Shown here in pieces: positions 11,050 to 25,618 of a stretch of 64,000 nt of DNA (position 1 is the stretch's first letter; each line of letters begins with the position of its first letter). Where the stretch lies: positions 22,179,012-22,243,011 of the forward strand of contig CM068313.1 of assembly GCA_034766995.1 (NCBI GenBank). The letters run 5' to 3'. Source of the stretch: Acanthacorydalis orientalis. Lineage: Eukaryota; Arthropoda; Insecta; Megaloptera; Corydalidae. Below the pieces are notes generated by a model. The model searched no databases and was not told the DNA's origin. It saw nothing but the letters and a program-made list of their open reading frames with translations. The translations under genes and the position numbers were made by a program.

Positions 11050-11352
11050 AAAAACATTATACATCTTGGCCAAGAAGTTACCATAAACTCACAAAACAGT
11101 AGTAAACATACTTCTCGCATTGCAGTTGAAAAAATGCTCCCGAAGCCACGGGAATGATTTGTCCGACTATCGAGAAATTGGTGTGACGTTCAAACCATAT
11201 AAAAAAATTATAAAATAGTTGAAGAGGTCCGAAAATACATTACGACTTCATCGACTTAAAGCTGACATCTTTTTATGACAAGCGATCGTCAGTTACCCGA
11301 CAGATGGAGCAAAGTTATGCAAAACAACAATGTGAGATATTATGAGGATTGA
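11050..11352 (+). pseudogene. Tc1/mariner transposase C-terminal relic
   Basis: The plus strand reads SKHTSRIAVEKMLPK near 11098-11145 and, in another frame, SDRQLPDRWSKVMQNNN...YYED plus stop ending at 11352. The second piece resembles the mariner C-terminus (LP.RW.KV....G.YF) and the first the HT region after the second catalytic aspartate. Frames are broken by stops and shifts. Subfamily uncertain. Confidence 0.45.
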
Positions 11353-11487
11353 AATGTATTCCATTTTTCTGTAAATATTCATTTTTTTATAAAATAAGAC
11401 ACCGAATTCATTTGTAAATCTAATATATATGTAACAAAAAGTTGCAAAAAATATTAATTACACATTCTTAACAATGCATTTGTATGT

Positions 11488-11489
11488 AT

Positions 11490-11528
<39 letters not shown>

Positions 11529-11529
11529 C

Positions 11530-11596
<67 letters not shown>

Positions 11597-11598
11597 AA
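11488..11598. repeat. (CA)n(TA)n microsatellite
   Basis: CA run followed by a long TA run with few interruptions and short CA-containing end. Confidence 0.95.
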
Positions 11599-11918
11599 CA
11601 AAAGAGTTTGGCTCCATGCTCGCTGCGATCAAAAACCCCCGGGCTCGCAACACTCGCCCACTTGTCAGTTATGACCATGTCATGAAACCGAATGAAACAA
11701 TAAATATATTTTTTAACTCATTTACATCTATATAATCGTTCTCGCAGATATATTGCAACGTGTTGTTATATATATATATATATGTTTACATTTTTATATA
11801 ATCATTATCGCAGACAGATTGCAACGTTTTATTTTATATGAGATAAACATACTAGGGTACCATAGAAACCTCAGCATCATAAACAAATAAGTCGACGTCA
11901 TAAAATTTTTCTGGGATA

Positions 11919-11921
<3 letters not shown>

Positions 11922-12015
<94 letters not shown>

Positions 12016-12021
12016 TGTGTG
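11922..12021. repeat. (TA)n microsatellite with (CA/TG) end
   Basis: Two long TA blocks around a GTATATACAC interruption, ending ACACACACGTGTGTG. Confidence 0.94.
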
Positions 12022-14257
12022 CATTTTTGTTATTTTATTAGTGTCTTACATAGTGTTCGTCGGAACATTTGACATAGTTTATGTCTGAACGGGATGAACC
12101 ATCACATTTTTCATTACGAAGTAATAGCACATGTAGTAGTCTAGTATTTATACTGCAAGTAGTGAATTCGTGGTTATCTTTTATGTTTCAAAAACCCGAA
12201 CAGCTATATTTTAAATATAAATCGCCAATTGTGCAGCAGCGGACATTAATCGTAATCTAAAAATCGTAACAGTCAAAATAAATTATTTAGAAACACATAT
12301 ACTTCATGCGATAAATAATGATTATTTTCATCATTTAGACACTAAATCTATTGCATTATTTATACATGAAACACGTGTATATCAAACTATTTTCTTTACA
12401 AAATTTATACTTTAGTTTTCTAAACGGATTTCAAAGAAAACAAATTATAGTCAAAAAGTATTAAACAGTAAGATCATATTATAAACACTCGTACATACAA
12501 CGATACTGATGTGTACAATTAGTTTTTTTTCCTATGGAGATATATCAAATAAAAATGTTCTATTAATAAACGTTTCAGGTAATAAAATAAATTCTGTCGA
12601 TTTTCATGTGAATAAAATCGACGCGACAGGTCTGATATTTATATACTGAATAAAAAAGGAAACATATTTGTACACGTACTGTCACTGCATTTGTTCGTTT
12701 TATATACTTGATTGTGCATTCGCGATGCAAAACACGTCGATCGTAAAATGATTTTCTACGTTCAGTTAGGTAATCGTCTGTATAAATGTGAAGAGTATCT
12801 TGACGTGATCTTAATGCAAGTGGTTTCTTATATGCAGGGTTCATTTTCGTTTTCTAACAATTGAAAATATATCGTTTTTATATAAGCATGTGTGTGTTGT
12901 ATGTGTATAAATAAAGTAAACGTGGTTTCAACAACAAATTATCAATTAGGCAATTGAATTGTGAACGGTCTATATTTATAGTGTATTTCGATTAATTTTG
13001 AGTGTTTAATTAACGATTAATTGTTATTGTTTATTGTAAATTTTGTCATTTATAGTAATCATATATTTTTTAATGTTTCTTGTACACGATTAACGAAATA
13101 CTTTATGATAATTCAATGATAGAATTAATCCTTATCACTCCAACTGTTTAGCGTGACTATCGACCGGCAACTCGAGCTTATTCTCTGCATATGCTTGCTT
13201 GTGATTATTTAAGTTTCATACTTTAAAAGCTACAATGACACGTAAATAACAATATTCAAGTCATTTTACACAATCTTTACTCATTTCAGAAGTAATATAA
13301 TTTCGATTATAATATTTATATAATTAGTACTGACTAACGTGTGGTATTTTTTAAAATATTAATTGGGACGCAATCCGTGTTTGCGTTCACAGTCTTGTTA
13401 GATTATGTGTATGCACACGTGTTCTTTATGTGTATCATTGTGTGAGAGAATTGAAGTATGTTTAAGCGACAATCGAATGTTGATTGTCGAATATTTTTAT
13501 GTTAAATATTGTTTAAGAAAAATATTCTTGATAAGTGAATTTAGACGACAATTAGTGTCGTTGTACTAGTTTTTTTTTGTTCTGCGATCATTCATATGGT
13601 TAGTCGCAATAAGCCGTTCGTTAATATAACACCGTCGTTTAAATTCTGATAAGGATTTCATTCATAAACTCAATACTTCACGCGTTCCTCAATACAACAG
13701 GTCTCACAGTACAAAACTGTTTGTTTTTTACCGCATTACTTCCCTTGGATGAACAAACAATACACTTCTTTTTTTTCTTTCGGCAATTGATTAATTGTAC
13801 AGAGTTTCACATCTAAACGTTGTCTTTATCTGCTCCAGAAGGCCTGTCATATACACATCGCTATTTCAAAAGTCTCCTACGAGTTGACTAACAATTTGAG
13901 AAACTTATATAGTGTGACGAAGCTCTTTCGGCTTTCCTTTCCTGTGAAATCTTGTAAAGATTATAAGCATTTACTATACTTGTTCGTTTGCAGTTTTTGA
14001 TCATCTGCACTTTCGCCACTCGATGAAAGATGATTTTCTTATTTTTCTTCTTCTTTCAGGAACAAGAATGTCGCTAACATAATCATTGCTATCAATATTA
14101 CTACTTCCTAAGTCAGTAGCTACATCAATATAGATGCGAAAATCAAAATTGTCATCCCACTATCTATATTTTCCACACAAAGATAATTTGTTTTCCTTCT
14201 CGACATAATTGTGAAATAAATGTCCATAAAATAAAATGGGTTGAGACCTGACTGTCC
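12022..14257. other. Intron without recognisable genes
   Basis: About 2.2 kb of moderately complex AT-rich sequence with no microsatellite of note. Neither strand shows a coding-like frame. The low repeat content makes this a reasonable place for intronic regulatory elements, but nothing specific is visible. Confidence 0.5.
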
Positions 14258-14499
14258 TTAAGCATAGTTTACATGGGGATAGTAAGCGGTAGAGTGGGTA
14301 CTATCCCGTTACTAACACAATGTAAACACTTTGGAATAGTAAAAGTAAAGTATTAAAGAAAGTAGCGAATAGAGTAGAATGGATAGGACATATGGAATAC
14401 TACACTTTACTATCCTATTCTCCCACCACAGTAGAGGTCTAGAGCAAAAGTAGGCTAGTATACTTTACCGCTTACTATCCTAATGTAAACCAGCCCTAA
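14258..14499. mobile_element. MITE with imperfect terminal inverted repeats
   Basis: The two ends form an inverted repeat of about 38 bases. Left end TTAAGCATAGTTTACAT, then a few mismatches and GGATAGTAAGCGGTA; right end (reverse complement) TTAGGGCTGGTTTACAT, then GGATAGTAAGCGGTA. The 242-base body has no coding frame and contains further TTACTATCC words. TTA/TAA at the outer ends could be a PIF/Harbinger-type 3-bp target duplication, but the superfamily is not certain. Confidence 0.72.
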
Positions 14500-15488
14500 C
14501 TGTTCATGTGTAACTGACTGAGCAGCATTATCTTTTCTCAACATAAACACACAGCACACTTGGAGTAGAACGCCGGACATCGATGGTGCCTGAGAGGCAC
14601 ATTTGGTGACAAGCGTTTTAATTATAGATAGAATATGTTGAATTAATAATTTTACTCCAGTTTTTCTTGATAAAAAGTATCTATAATATAAATTACTTGC
14701 TTTTAAGGCAGAAATTAAATTGTTTTTAATATAAATATACTTTAATAAATTAAAGTATATATTCATCATTAAATGGAAAATGATTCATGAAAATTCTAAT
14801 ATTTTAAATAGTTGATTAATATGTAGCAAGTTTGATCATTTTTACAGATGTTGTATTTTATTGAACATATTTCCATTTCATTAAAATTATGTCCTCGTTC
14901 AGTCAAATATTTAACAAACATAATTGTGGATTATATGGAAACAAAATTTCAATATAATATAAAAATAACATATAAATGTTTAGTCATGTTGATATATTAT
15001 TAATTGAAACTCAGTAACAAAAAGAATTGACTGTATTAACTTTTTCCACTCGAATATCCCCTATGAGGGGACATCGTAAATCTAACAAATAACAATGCTA
15101 TTTTTTTTATAAAACATGAATTAATAAATGCATTTTTGAAGTTTCATTCGAATAAAGAAATTATTTACAATGCTATATCATTTTATTTGAAGTTATCTGT
15201 TACTTGCTACTTAAAAAATATGTTCGAGTTGATGGTAGGCGAGGTGAAAAAAATCTCCTAGTGCAAAGGGTTAATTTATATATACTGAAATATAGCATAC
15301 AATTAAGATAATAACTTCGGAAGAATCACAATCGTTGGACTACTAGATAATTTAAAGTACCTTGCACTTTAATATAAATCTAATCTGATTTTTCAAAATA
15401 TATATAAAAAATATATTTTATATCATTTTTTTTTAAAGACAATCATTAATTTTCAATTATTTGATTTTAAATATATATATCTCTTTTA

Positions 15489-15491
15489 CAT

Positions 15492-15553
<62 letters not shown>
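15489..15553. repeat. (CATA)n(TA)n(TG)n microsatellite
   Basis: CATA repeats, a TA run, then a TG run. Confidence 0.93.
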
Positions 15554-16167
15554 AAAATACATTAAAATGACAAAACAATAAGTATAAATAGAATGCAGGC
15601 GTTGATACATAAATAAATAATTAATATTTCAAAATGTATTTTTCCTCGTTTAAAAAAAATGCATTTCAACTTATACACCACACACACCACATCCCTGTGT
15701 CCCAAGTGTCCATTTTTATCACATGTATGCAAATACAGCTCATTTGAATGTCCATGCGAGAACCGTTGCTTTCTCTTTTTGGCACACTGAATTTTATTCA
15801 GTTCATTCTTATTCGACTACATAAACATGCAGTAAAGCGCAAGGAGAATTTTGTTATTTATTTTTACACGGTCTCGGTCATGCCAAGTTTTTTTAAAATA
15901 TATTTTTGTTTCTTTTATTTTCTCGTCTACTACTGCAGTCGACGAACTTTTCGACCAGAGAATATTCTCGTTACACTGTGTTATATATCGTCGTGTAAGA
16001 GTTTCCAACTCGTGTCAAGGTTCATTCGTTTAAGTTGAGCTACACGAAGAATGATCTAATTTGTTTTCTCTTGCGTGTACTGAGGTCAACTTAACCATTA
16101 CTATTTTTGAAATAGTGTGCTGCCGAATAATTTTTTTGTTAGTCTTTTTTGGGGCTCTTACATAAAT

Positions 16168-16172
<5 letters not shown>

Positions 16173-16233
<61 letters not shown>
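16173..16233. repeat. (TA)n microsatellite
   Basis: Uninterrupted TA run of about 60 bases. Confidence 0.95.
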
Positions 16234-16235
<2 letters not shown>

Positions 16236-17159
16236 CTAGTGATTTAAATTGTGGAATAATTTATAAGCCAGTATATTAATACATAAAAACTCAAACTTTT
16301 GTTAAAAGTACATTATATTAAATTTATTGATGGTGATAGAATTTTATTTAAACATTTAATATATTTTTACGTATAAGACCGACTCTGTTAATGCTTTCGT
16401 TGTTTACTTTTTACAATTTACATTGTTTATTTTTCAATTTAAATAAAAGTATTTAAAAGTTAAATTATGTATAGACCGACAATGAACACTTATAGTACAA
16501 TAAGTTAATATTTAAATTTTTATCAGTATTATAAAAACTTCAAAAATATGTTTGTTGTTACCTCATAATAATATTTATTAACTTTTTCAAGCAGTCTGCA
16601 GGCTAGTAATTTTTTTTAAAAAAAACAAGTTGTGGAGTAATGAAACCATTGCATTTTTGCCGCAACTACTTTTGTGTGTATTAGAATCAAAAATTGTAAG
16701 TAAATATGTGGACAATCTGTACAAAATCTAATTTTTATTGAAAACTTGGAAAAAAAATCAAAAGATCTCAAAACGAATACTCGCCAAGATAATACAACAC
16801 TTGACTTGACATTCTAGTTTATAAATTCCGAATATTATAATGTTTTAATATCTCAAATACACGTCTGTTGAATTTGTTGATAGTTTTACAATGAGAATTT
16901 TAAAAGAGATCGCAAACAACAAAGAGGGAGTAAGAAGACAATTTTACAAAGATAAAATTTAAACAAATAAGGAATATTATATCATTCTATTTTAATAATC
17001 ATTTTAGTATTTTGTATGATTACTCTTATTTAAAATTCCTTCAACAATATGTTTTTTTTTTACTTTTAATTAAAATTTGTAAAATGCAAATTGGAATTTC
17101 GTTTTAAATTTTATGGGTTTCGTTTTTAGCTCTGGTAGTGTGTTGTACTGATTTCTATT

Positions 17160-17335
17160 TCTGTAATTTTTAAAAATAGTATTCCGAAAAGGTATTCAAT
17201 AGGATTGAGAACCGAACAAGACAACCATTAAGTGTATATTTTTCTCTTGCAATCTCTCCTTTACTCTCCTAAAAGTATGTACTTCAGTTTTATCTTTCCA
17301 AAAAGTAAATAATTTATTTTCGTTAGTTGTTTAAT
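17160..17335 (-). pseudogene. Tc1-like (DD34E) transposase relic
   Basis: On the minus strand WLSCSVLNPIEYLFG matches the WP.QSPDLNPIE.LW motif around the third catalytic residue of Tc1 transposases. Just upstream, in other frames, LTKINYLLFGKIKLKY and RRVKERLQEKN resemble the DE.K..LFG.DG...V and RRP.E......K segments. The pieces are shorter and closer than in an intact protein, implying deletion and frameshifts. Confidence 0.5.
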
Positions 17336-17339
17336 TGAA

Positions 17340-18924
17340 TTAAAGTTTTATCTAACATTAACTAATTTTAAAGAATACCCAACAGACTCACATCTTCATA
17401 TTATAATGAAAGCAGCTCATTCTATAATTGTTTTTCCATCTGTTCTTTTTTTCAATACGTTTTTTCACGAATAAATTTTGTTCACTGTGTTTGTATTCTA
17501 TACTTGGGATATTGAAAAATAAAACCCAAAAGGTTATTTTTCTAACCTGCGATTTTTTAAACTCTAAACAAATTATAATGTATACGTTTGGAAAATATTT
17601 TAACTGATATATAAAACTTTATTTTTAATACTTTTATTAGGAATAAATGCTTAAAAGGATAATAGCTAATCTACTGAATAAATACGTTACTTAAATGATT
17701 ACAATCTGAAACTTAGTTGCATGTATCACATACTCCATGCTACCTCTTAGCATTACATTCAATGCAGAATTGAAAAATGAATCGTAAATAAAAAAAATGG
17801 TGTCACAGTTGGTTGGAGGAGATTCATTGCGAGATTGAAGAAATTTCGGAACAGCTAAAAATAAATATAATTTATTATAATATTATTATAATAAATAGCA
17901 TTAATAATTTATGAACACCATTATAGTTGTAATATGCGATACTATAAAATTATTATTTAACATAGAGTATTAATTCAATCAAGAGACAAGTCAGTAGTGA
18001 TCAATGATGATAATTAACTGCTTTGTCATGCATGTCTCTGCATGAGTTCATTCGAATATCAAATGTAGAAAAGCGAGTTTTATAATTCATAGACGTAAGC
18101 TTAAACAGCAATCATAAATTATTATGTTTATCATCACTGTGGTAATTGACCGTATTCAGAAAGTGTTAACTGACGTTAATTTATTTTTCTTGAAACATTA
18201 TTTTTTACTATAATTTAAAAAAGTACACGCACGTCGCGCAGTCGTGTCGTGATGTGAATATAAATAAAATAACGTACACTTTTGTGTATCAACGAACTTC
18301 GCTTGATACAATATTGTTTGGTAAATATACGGCTGAAAGTTGTAACGCTCTGTGTTACAGGATGATGTATGTACATGAAAAATTCACACATTTCGGAATG
18401 TGTACAATTACATTGCACAGTTGTTTAAAGGAACTGGATTAAGGTTGCCTTCGTTAAAAAATGTACGATAAAATATCAAGTTTAAACAAACGGCATTTAC
18501 TTACTAATACACACCATATGTGTATATATATATATATATATATACGTATATGTATACAATTCACTAAATTTGTAATAAAATAAATTTATTTACATATAAA
18601 AATATGACAGACGGTTTAACAAATTAGATTAACTGCATATTTAGTTATTGGATTGACCAGAAAATGTGAGTTTCGTTAGTTATAAAATAATGAACTGAAA
18701 ATTTTATCAGAAAATTTATTTTTTTATTAATATGTAAAATATTGTTATACATATTTATCGAAAATAGACGTGCTTCGGGTTAGATTCATAAACAATCTCT
18801 TATTTTAGATATCTAAATGATTCGTTCTTGATTTCAAAACTTGGGTGAAATATTTAAAAAAAAATGATATAATAAGGTAATTTCTTAATAGTATACATTT
18901 AACGAGAAATAAGAATATGCATAA

Positions 18925-18985
<61 letters not shown>

Positions 18986-21900
18986 TTTATGTCCATTGCA
19001 TTGATCATTAATAATGCATCTCCAAAAATTGACAACAATCTTACATAAAAAAAAAATATTTTAGTGAGCCAGACAAGCGGAAAAATATTTTAAATACATT
19101 TATATGGTCGACGAGAGTCTTAAATAAATAATCTAAATATAATAAATTCGATTCAACTGTAAAGTATTTAGTAGAATGTCGTCACAAGACCAAACTGATG
19201 TGAATCACAGTTCGCCAGCCTTATTGATATTACCGGGCAACAATTTCAATAGGCTAATTATCTGGGTGGGCGGCTGTAACTGAAAACCTGTTTGTGAATA
19301 CGGGAGTTGGGATTTAATTAAACACCGTGACATTAATTGTGTGCCTGTAGAATTCAATATTGTCTGTAAGTGGACTCTTGGAGACACGGACTGTAAGACC
19401 GATGATATATAATCAATGTAGTGAATGAGAAACAATTTTCCATATGAATTTAAGTAAATGATTTCAAGTTTTGTTTATTGCACTGAATGTATATTTTTGG
19501 TGTTGGATGTATGTGCTGCCTCGAATATTTATAACGCTGACGAGTCGCCAGAGAAGTAATCATTTGCTGTCGATATAAAGTTTAATACTGCGTTACGTGA
19601 GTGAAATAAGAAGAGTTTTTCTTGTTGTACGTCAACATTTATTTTATTAAAAAAAGATCAATTAAATATTATGGAAGGTACAAGACTATACCTGTTAATG
19701 GGTTTTTCCTCGCGGAAGCAAACATCATGCTGGTGACATGAATATTACTATGCAGAATATACACCGACGCAATTCGTCCATTAACCTCTAGTTTGATCAC
19801 AAATGACATGTGGCTGTGTCACTAGCGTATTTATATTAATTCTTATTTTTATGTGTCGCAAAAATAAGAAAACAACTATCTTTAATTTCACTCAATAAAG
19901 CGATATTAAAAAAATAATAGTACAACTTAGGTAACAGAAAACGTATTACATCTTTGAATTTAGTTCAGACTTAGAATTAATAATTGTATTTTTGAGAAAT
20001 TTGTCAATAATTTGTTCAGATAAATTAATTAAAATTATAAATTAAGAACTCGCGAATATGGAATATTTTTTTAAATAACTAATAGTTAGAGAATATATAA
20101 CCTTTCCTTTATTAAATTAACACAATATTCATTTCTTCTGATTTATAATTCAATTTAATGTCATTAATTAATTTAACTATTTTCATTTTTCATGTATTAA
20201 ACTACATTACGTTAAAAATTCTTAATCTCTTGCTACATACGTGTAAGATTTTTATAGGAAAATAAACAATTTATTCCATAAAAAAGAAATGTTTAAAAAA
20301 GTATGGGAAAGAGCACTTTTTCCCTTATTTAGTCTTTTAATATAACTAACAGTATTCTTACATAAGCATTAAATAAACATGATATGTTACAAGCTGAGAA
20401 AATAATAGCAAAATCAGAAAGTAATGACCGAGTTAGAATTATAAAAAGGTTTAAAAATTGATCAATGAAAAAAAAAGACTAGAACATAAGAATATCTATT
20501 TATAATATACAAATAAAAATTGGATTGTTGGAAGAAATTAGAAGAGAACTTTATCCGACGAAGGACTGTCAAAAACTGAAAATGATGACAGTATTATAGT
20601 TATGTAGTGGTGCAGTTCTAATAGTTCTTCAATTTATTACGGTTCACTTTTGACACGTTCACAATAGTAAATATTTAATATCTGGTGTATTAATGTTTGA
20701 TTACGTCGAAAATAATTATTCTCAAGCGTCAAGTCAATGTTCCTAATAAGATATAAAAAAGTAAAAAGATATAAGATATAAACATGTTTGTTTTGTGCAT
20801 ACATGCATTTAATTATCCGATAAACATCTTTGAATTTATATTAGAAAATCTGAAATGTAAATTGAATGAAAAAATCTAAAAGTATGCGCATATGACAAAA
20901 AGATCTGTTCATCTGTTGAAAATAATCCACTGTCGAACGATAAACATGGCGCGATGTCACGTTGTCATGACGACAGCGACGCTACGGTCCCGATTCACTT
21001 CTAGATATAAAATGGCATAGCTAATGCTGAGTTGCTCAATACTGTTGCATTTTGACATATTACTCTGAACCCGATAGGGAGTTTAAACGAACACACGCGT
21101 GCACAAGACACACGTATGCACGTGAAACGTAACACACACATGTATACATACACACACGCGCGCATATCCGAAGTGACAAAGTTTTTAAGACTTGTTCGCC
21201 TTATGCTCACTTCAATTTTATTTGTTCTCCCTATTTTCACTTCTGTCGTGTTTTTCTTATACGGTTTGTTCTGTCGATATTATGCACGTGTGATTCACAT
21301 TTACATTCGATTCAACGTAATATGAACACAACAAACGCAAACACACACACACGTACACCGTCGTATCGCATATATTTATTTTAACACGGATAATTAATTC
21401 CGAATAATGTATGCTCGTGTCAAAATACCGCAATATAAACATCCACATTTAAATAAGCGTTCATAAAGACACATTGTGTATTAAATCACAGAACAACTGA
21501 GACCGTTTATAAAATAAACAGACAATCATTTATCATATAATCGTTTCCATAAAATGTATAATTTTCACATTCACGCTGATCATTTTATATAGTGATGGGA
21601 GGTTGATGGCTGTACTATATTTGTATAGCTAACTCGATCTTGACGCATACGTTCTCATTAAAAATATGACACATGATAAATACATATTATTATGTTGCCG
21701 GCATAATGTAGCATAAAACATGGGCGGCGTTCGCGCTGCGCGCTAATGACAGAGCGGCATCGGTTAAAAAAGTGTGACGCTCCATATCGTAGCGCACCCC
21801 TATCTCTAGTATGCGGAACCTTGCAACGTAAAATTACATTTTGCTTTCACTATGTTTTCATTCATGATTATCGTATACTAAACAGTACACCGAACATTTC

Positions 21901-22429
21901 ATTCATTGTTGAGTTCAAGATTTGTGCATGTTTGAATTTTAGCATGTAAGATTTAAAAATCTGTATAATTATTTTCAAGTATCTGTCATTGAAAAAGATA
22001 CATGCAGATACTGTACACGGCTACACTTTATTTCAACAATAATTTCGTTTTATATTCAATCCGAATTAGGATGATTATTTCCCATTCACGATTATAATTT
22101 TTACACAAAAATAATTTAAAAAGTGAGAAATATTTTTTATTTCTTCTCCAGGAGTATTTTATTGTATTGATGAATGGTGTATAAATTGCAAGAACAATTT
22201 TATTCTGATTCATCTAATTAATACATTTAGGTTAATTCAATTGAAATATCTAACATCGAAATGCATTCGAGACTCACTATGCTCTACGAATATAAAAAAT
22301 AAATAGAGAAGCTACCACGACAAGGAATATTTGAAACATTTATTATAACATCTATGCTTTAAACATAGGAAAATGCCAATGTGTTTAAAAAATCCAACTG
22401 CTATTAATTAAATTATATGAATAACATAA
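17340..22429. other. Intron with scattered complex segments
   Basis: No gene recognised. 18519-18556 and 18925-18982 are (TA)n/(CA)n arrays. 19200-19440, 19690-19830, 20930-21010 and 21715-21830 are more complex and GC-richer than their surroundings. CA-rich bits occur at 21090-21150 and 21330-21360. Nothing in them reads as protein or as a transposon end. Confidence 0.5.
18925..18982. repeat. (CA)n(TA)n microsatellite
   Basis: CA run of about 16 bases followed by TA run of about 40 bases. Confidence 0.94.
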
Positions 22430-23060
22430 AGTGAATTAATGCATTATATGATCGCATTCATCAATTGTCATCGAAAATCTCGTTGGATAGAACATCAATA
22501 TATGTTTCTCTTTATCATCGACAGAATGACGTTTTTGGGCAGCGGTGTTAAAAATACATCCTATATAATAATGCCAGAAAAAAAAAGTTGAATATATAGG
22601 CCAGGGGCTAATATCTATCTCATCATAGACTATATTCAAATAAGGTTATGTTCTTTGAATGGCAAGACATGAAAGATATAGTGCACTTCGAGCTGATGAA
22701 GTAAATCAAACGGTGCGTACAACTGTTTACTGTAAACAGCTTCAAAATACAAGTGAAAAATTGAATGAAAAGAGTATGTCTTTAGTAACAGGAAAGAAGT
22801 GTTCTGGCCCCATAAAAGCATTAAGCCACATGTAGCTACTACCATTCGCTAAAAAGCACAGGGGGCTTATCAATTGGAGTGTTTTGCTATATCTAAATTA
22901 CAAACCGGTTCTTGGAAAATCATATTACCATTGATTTAGATATGTGCAAAGCAGTCTCAATGTTAAAAAAAAATAATTAATACAATGAAGCTATCCAAAC
23001 GCATTTAATATTTGCGTTTAAACTAGAAAAGTTATGCAAAAAGAAAAGTGAAAAGTGTTT
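22430..23060 (+). pseudogene. Mariner transposase relic, central and C-terminal parts
   Basis: Successive plus-strand frames read KYILYNNARKKK (family: EKWILYDN.R.), WQDMKDIVHFELMK (family: WW..KG..HFELL), NQTVRTTVYCKQLQ...LNEKSMSLVTGKK (family: NQT....YC.QL......K.P.L.NRKG) and KPHVATTIR (family: DNARPHVA). Order and spacing match mariner transposase, but at least three frameshifts and several stops separate the pieces. The frame before 22500 is only weakly recognisable and the ends were not found. Confidence 0.72.
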
Positions 23061-23180
23061 TACTTGATGAAGAAAGATTACAATAAAAGATGAAAATTAT
23101 ATTCTGGTTTGAATATTTTTTTCAATTGCTAGGGATGTTTGAGTTTCACCATCAGAAAGTAGATTACTTATAACGCAACG

Positions 23181-23182
<2 letters not shown>

Positions 23183-23223
<41 letters not shown>
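23183..23223. repeat. (TA)n microsatellite
   Basis: Uninterrupted TA run of about 40 bases, just right of the mariner relic. Confidence 0.94.
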
Positions 23224-23226
<3 letters not shown>

Positions 23227-24246
23227 CAATACAGTACAATAGTTACAAAAAATCATTACTTCATCTATTAAATATATTTTATAAAAACACACGAATAAAT
23301 AATAAAAAAAATAATTCGAAAAAGGGAGACGGAGTGAAAAAAATATTTGAAATTCGAAACGACCGTGAGCTTTTTAAGCGCATACATTGAAATAAGGTAG
23401 TCTTTCATATTCATTCGTTTTTTCCAAAGAGAAGATAGGGTCCTGCATCTAAGAAAGGTCGCTGTCGGTGGGTACGATGTCGCTGTGAGCTATGCAGCTA
23501 CATACCTGTACAACATTTCCCTCCCTTCAATAAGGAGGAATGCGAAATGAGGGGTGTGTTCTTTCTGCCATTCTCTGGAACACAGTATTAGCTTCGTCTC
23601 GTGTCTCTAGCGAGCGTACACCCACCCATTCGGAATGCTCTTTGGCTGCAATGTTTCAACAGCGTCATGTGACAATGAAGGAAAATATTATTACATCGAC
23701 ATGTGATGTGAGATCGTTATCACTAGAAGAAAATTTATTTTCATGCTTTATATAACATTTTCTATAAATAATTCAATATATAAATAAAAAAAAGTAAACA
23801 TTAAATGAAATGTAACATTATTTTAGTAATACTTTATTCAGGACTTAAAAATTGTAATTCAATTTTTTCAAATACATTTTAAAATCTCACTACTATCAGA
23901 CTCAAAATTTGTAAGTAACAAAGAAAAACGTACGTAGAAGCTATACAACAAAATTAATTGTGTTCATTTTGATTGCACAAGCTGTTAATTGTATTATAAT
24001 GGACAACATTTTGTTTCTATAATGATAATATTTGTTTTCATTCCACATAAATAATTTCATATTCCAATCAATTTTGTTTATTGGTCAAAAATCTAAAGTA
24101 TCTGTGTATTGATTACAAAAAAGGGCATGAAGAAGTAATTTATAACTACTTATAATCATAAAAGTAAAATGTAAAAAAAAACTTGATTATAATGATGGTT
24201 TAGTTTCAGTTACAAATTTATGAGTTGATAAATGTACAGACAACTC

Positions 24247-24273
24247 ATACACATACATACATATGCATACACT

Positions 24274-24309
<36 letters not shown>

Positions 24310-24331
24310 CATATACATACATACATACATA
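24247..24331. repeat. (CATA)n(CA)n(TA)n(CATA)n microsatellite
   Basis: Compound array starting and ending with CATA repeats. Confidence 0.92.
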
Positions 24332-25594
24332 AATCTGTTATATGTTTAATAATCTTATAAAGAAGAAGACTTTATAAAAATTCTTTCACGTAAATAAATA
24401 ATTTAATGTTCTAAATAAAACCTTGAAGAAACATATTCCTTATATGTGGAGAATGTTGTGTGTTGGCGAAAAGTAGTAAGGAATATTACATTGCAATATA
24501 CTGACAGTCTTCTATAAGGCAGAGCGACTATTTTAATAAGGCCGTGGCGACATGCGACACATCTTGTTGGAAAGATCCCCTCTCCCTATCGAGTATTATT
24601 TTCTTCATTGTTATCTTAATTTTTTAATGAACATTAATTAAAAAGTACCTGTCACTCATGTTATTTTGTCATTTTTTTTAATTTAAATTTTGAAAGATAA
24701 AGTGTGATTAATAATAATAATAATAATGGCTATGATTCCGATAAAGTAAGATTATAATAATTACAACCTGTCAAATATAAACATTAATATTTCAGTATAA
24801 AAAAATATATTAAATATTATTTTTTAAAAAATTCGTAACCCAAACATTTCTGAATATTTCATTTCACTTTTTCAGTTACTATTATTCGAACTTGAACTTT
24901 GATAGTGCATATTTTTAAGACGAAATCCTGTTCCGTCATCAATGTTCGTACATAAATATTGATTTATCGAATCCAATCGACTATTAATTACAATAAGAGT
25001 GTTATAATTTGGTTAGGCAAAAATATACTCCGACACACGTAAACCTAAACACATCAAAACTTGCGTGATTCAAAGCCTTACAAATCACATATCCAATTTA
25101 ATCTTCAATGAACAATTTTCTTCTTACGTAACATTTTCTGGAAAACGAGAGCTGCGACGGTGTCACAGTTTCTGTTGATAATGTTTCTACTCTACGGCCA
25201 CCTCTCGCTTAATATAATTTACAGATTCGCCGCCAAGAGGCGCTGCCTGTCCGCTGCAGATTGTGTTATGTTATTTATAAGTCTCTTTGAAGACTACCGC
25301 CTTTCTGTGCATGTATGTGTGTGCTACTTCTTTGGTACCTCACTTTAAATGTACACATATAAAGATGTGTACGTACTTACTGATATTGTATACGAACATG
25401 TATATATGGTTTACTGCGTGTGATATACCTTATATACAAATACACGTGCCAAAGCACACGTATTTTGTAAAGATAATTAACAAGATTTACCGTTCGATTC
25501 GTACAGAATGAAAAATGAATTAAGTATATAATGAGACATGTCATAAAAAATAAACTCTTGTAAATGAGCAAAAATATTCATGAATGATTGAAGA

Positions 25595-25618
25595 TGTATA
25601 TGTATCTGTGTGTGTGTG

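Larger units (their letters stand above)
14500..17159. other. Intron, mainly microsatellites
   Basis: Holds (TA)n(TG)n at 15489-15553 and a (TA)n run at 16173-16233. A T8A8 tract lies at 16610-16625. No coding exon recognised. 14510-14640 on the minus strand is an open, coding-like stretch of unknown origin next to the MITE. Confidence 0.5.
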
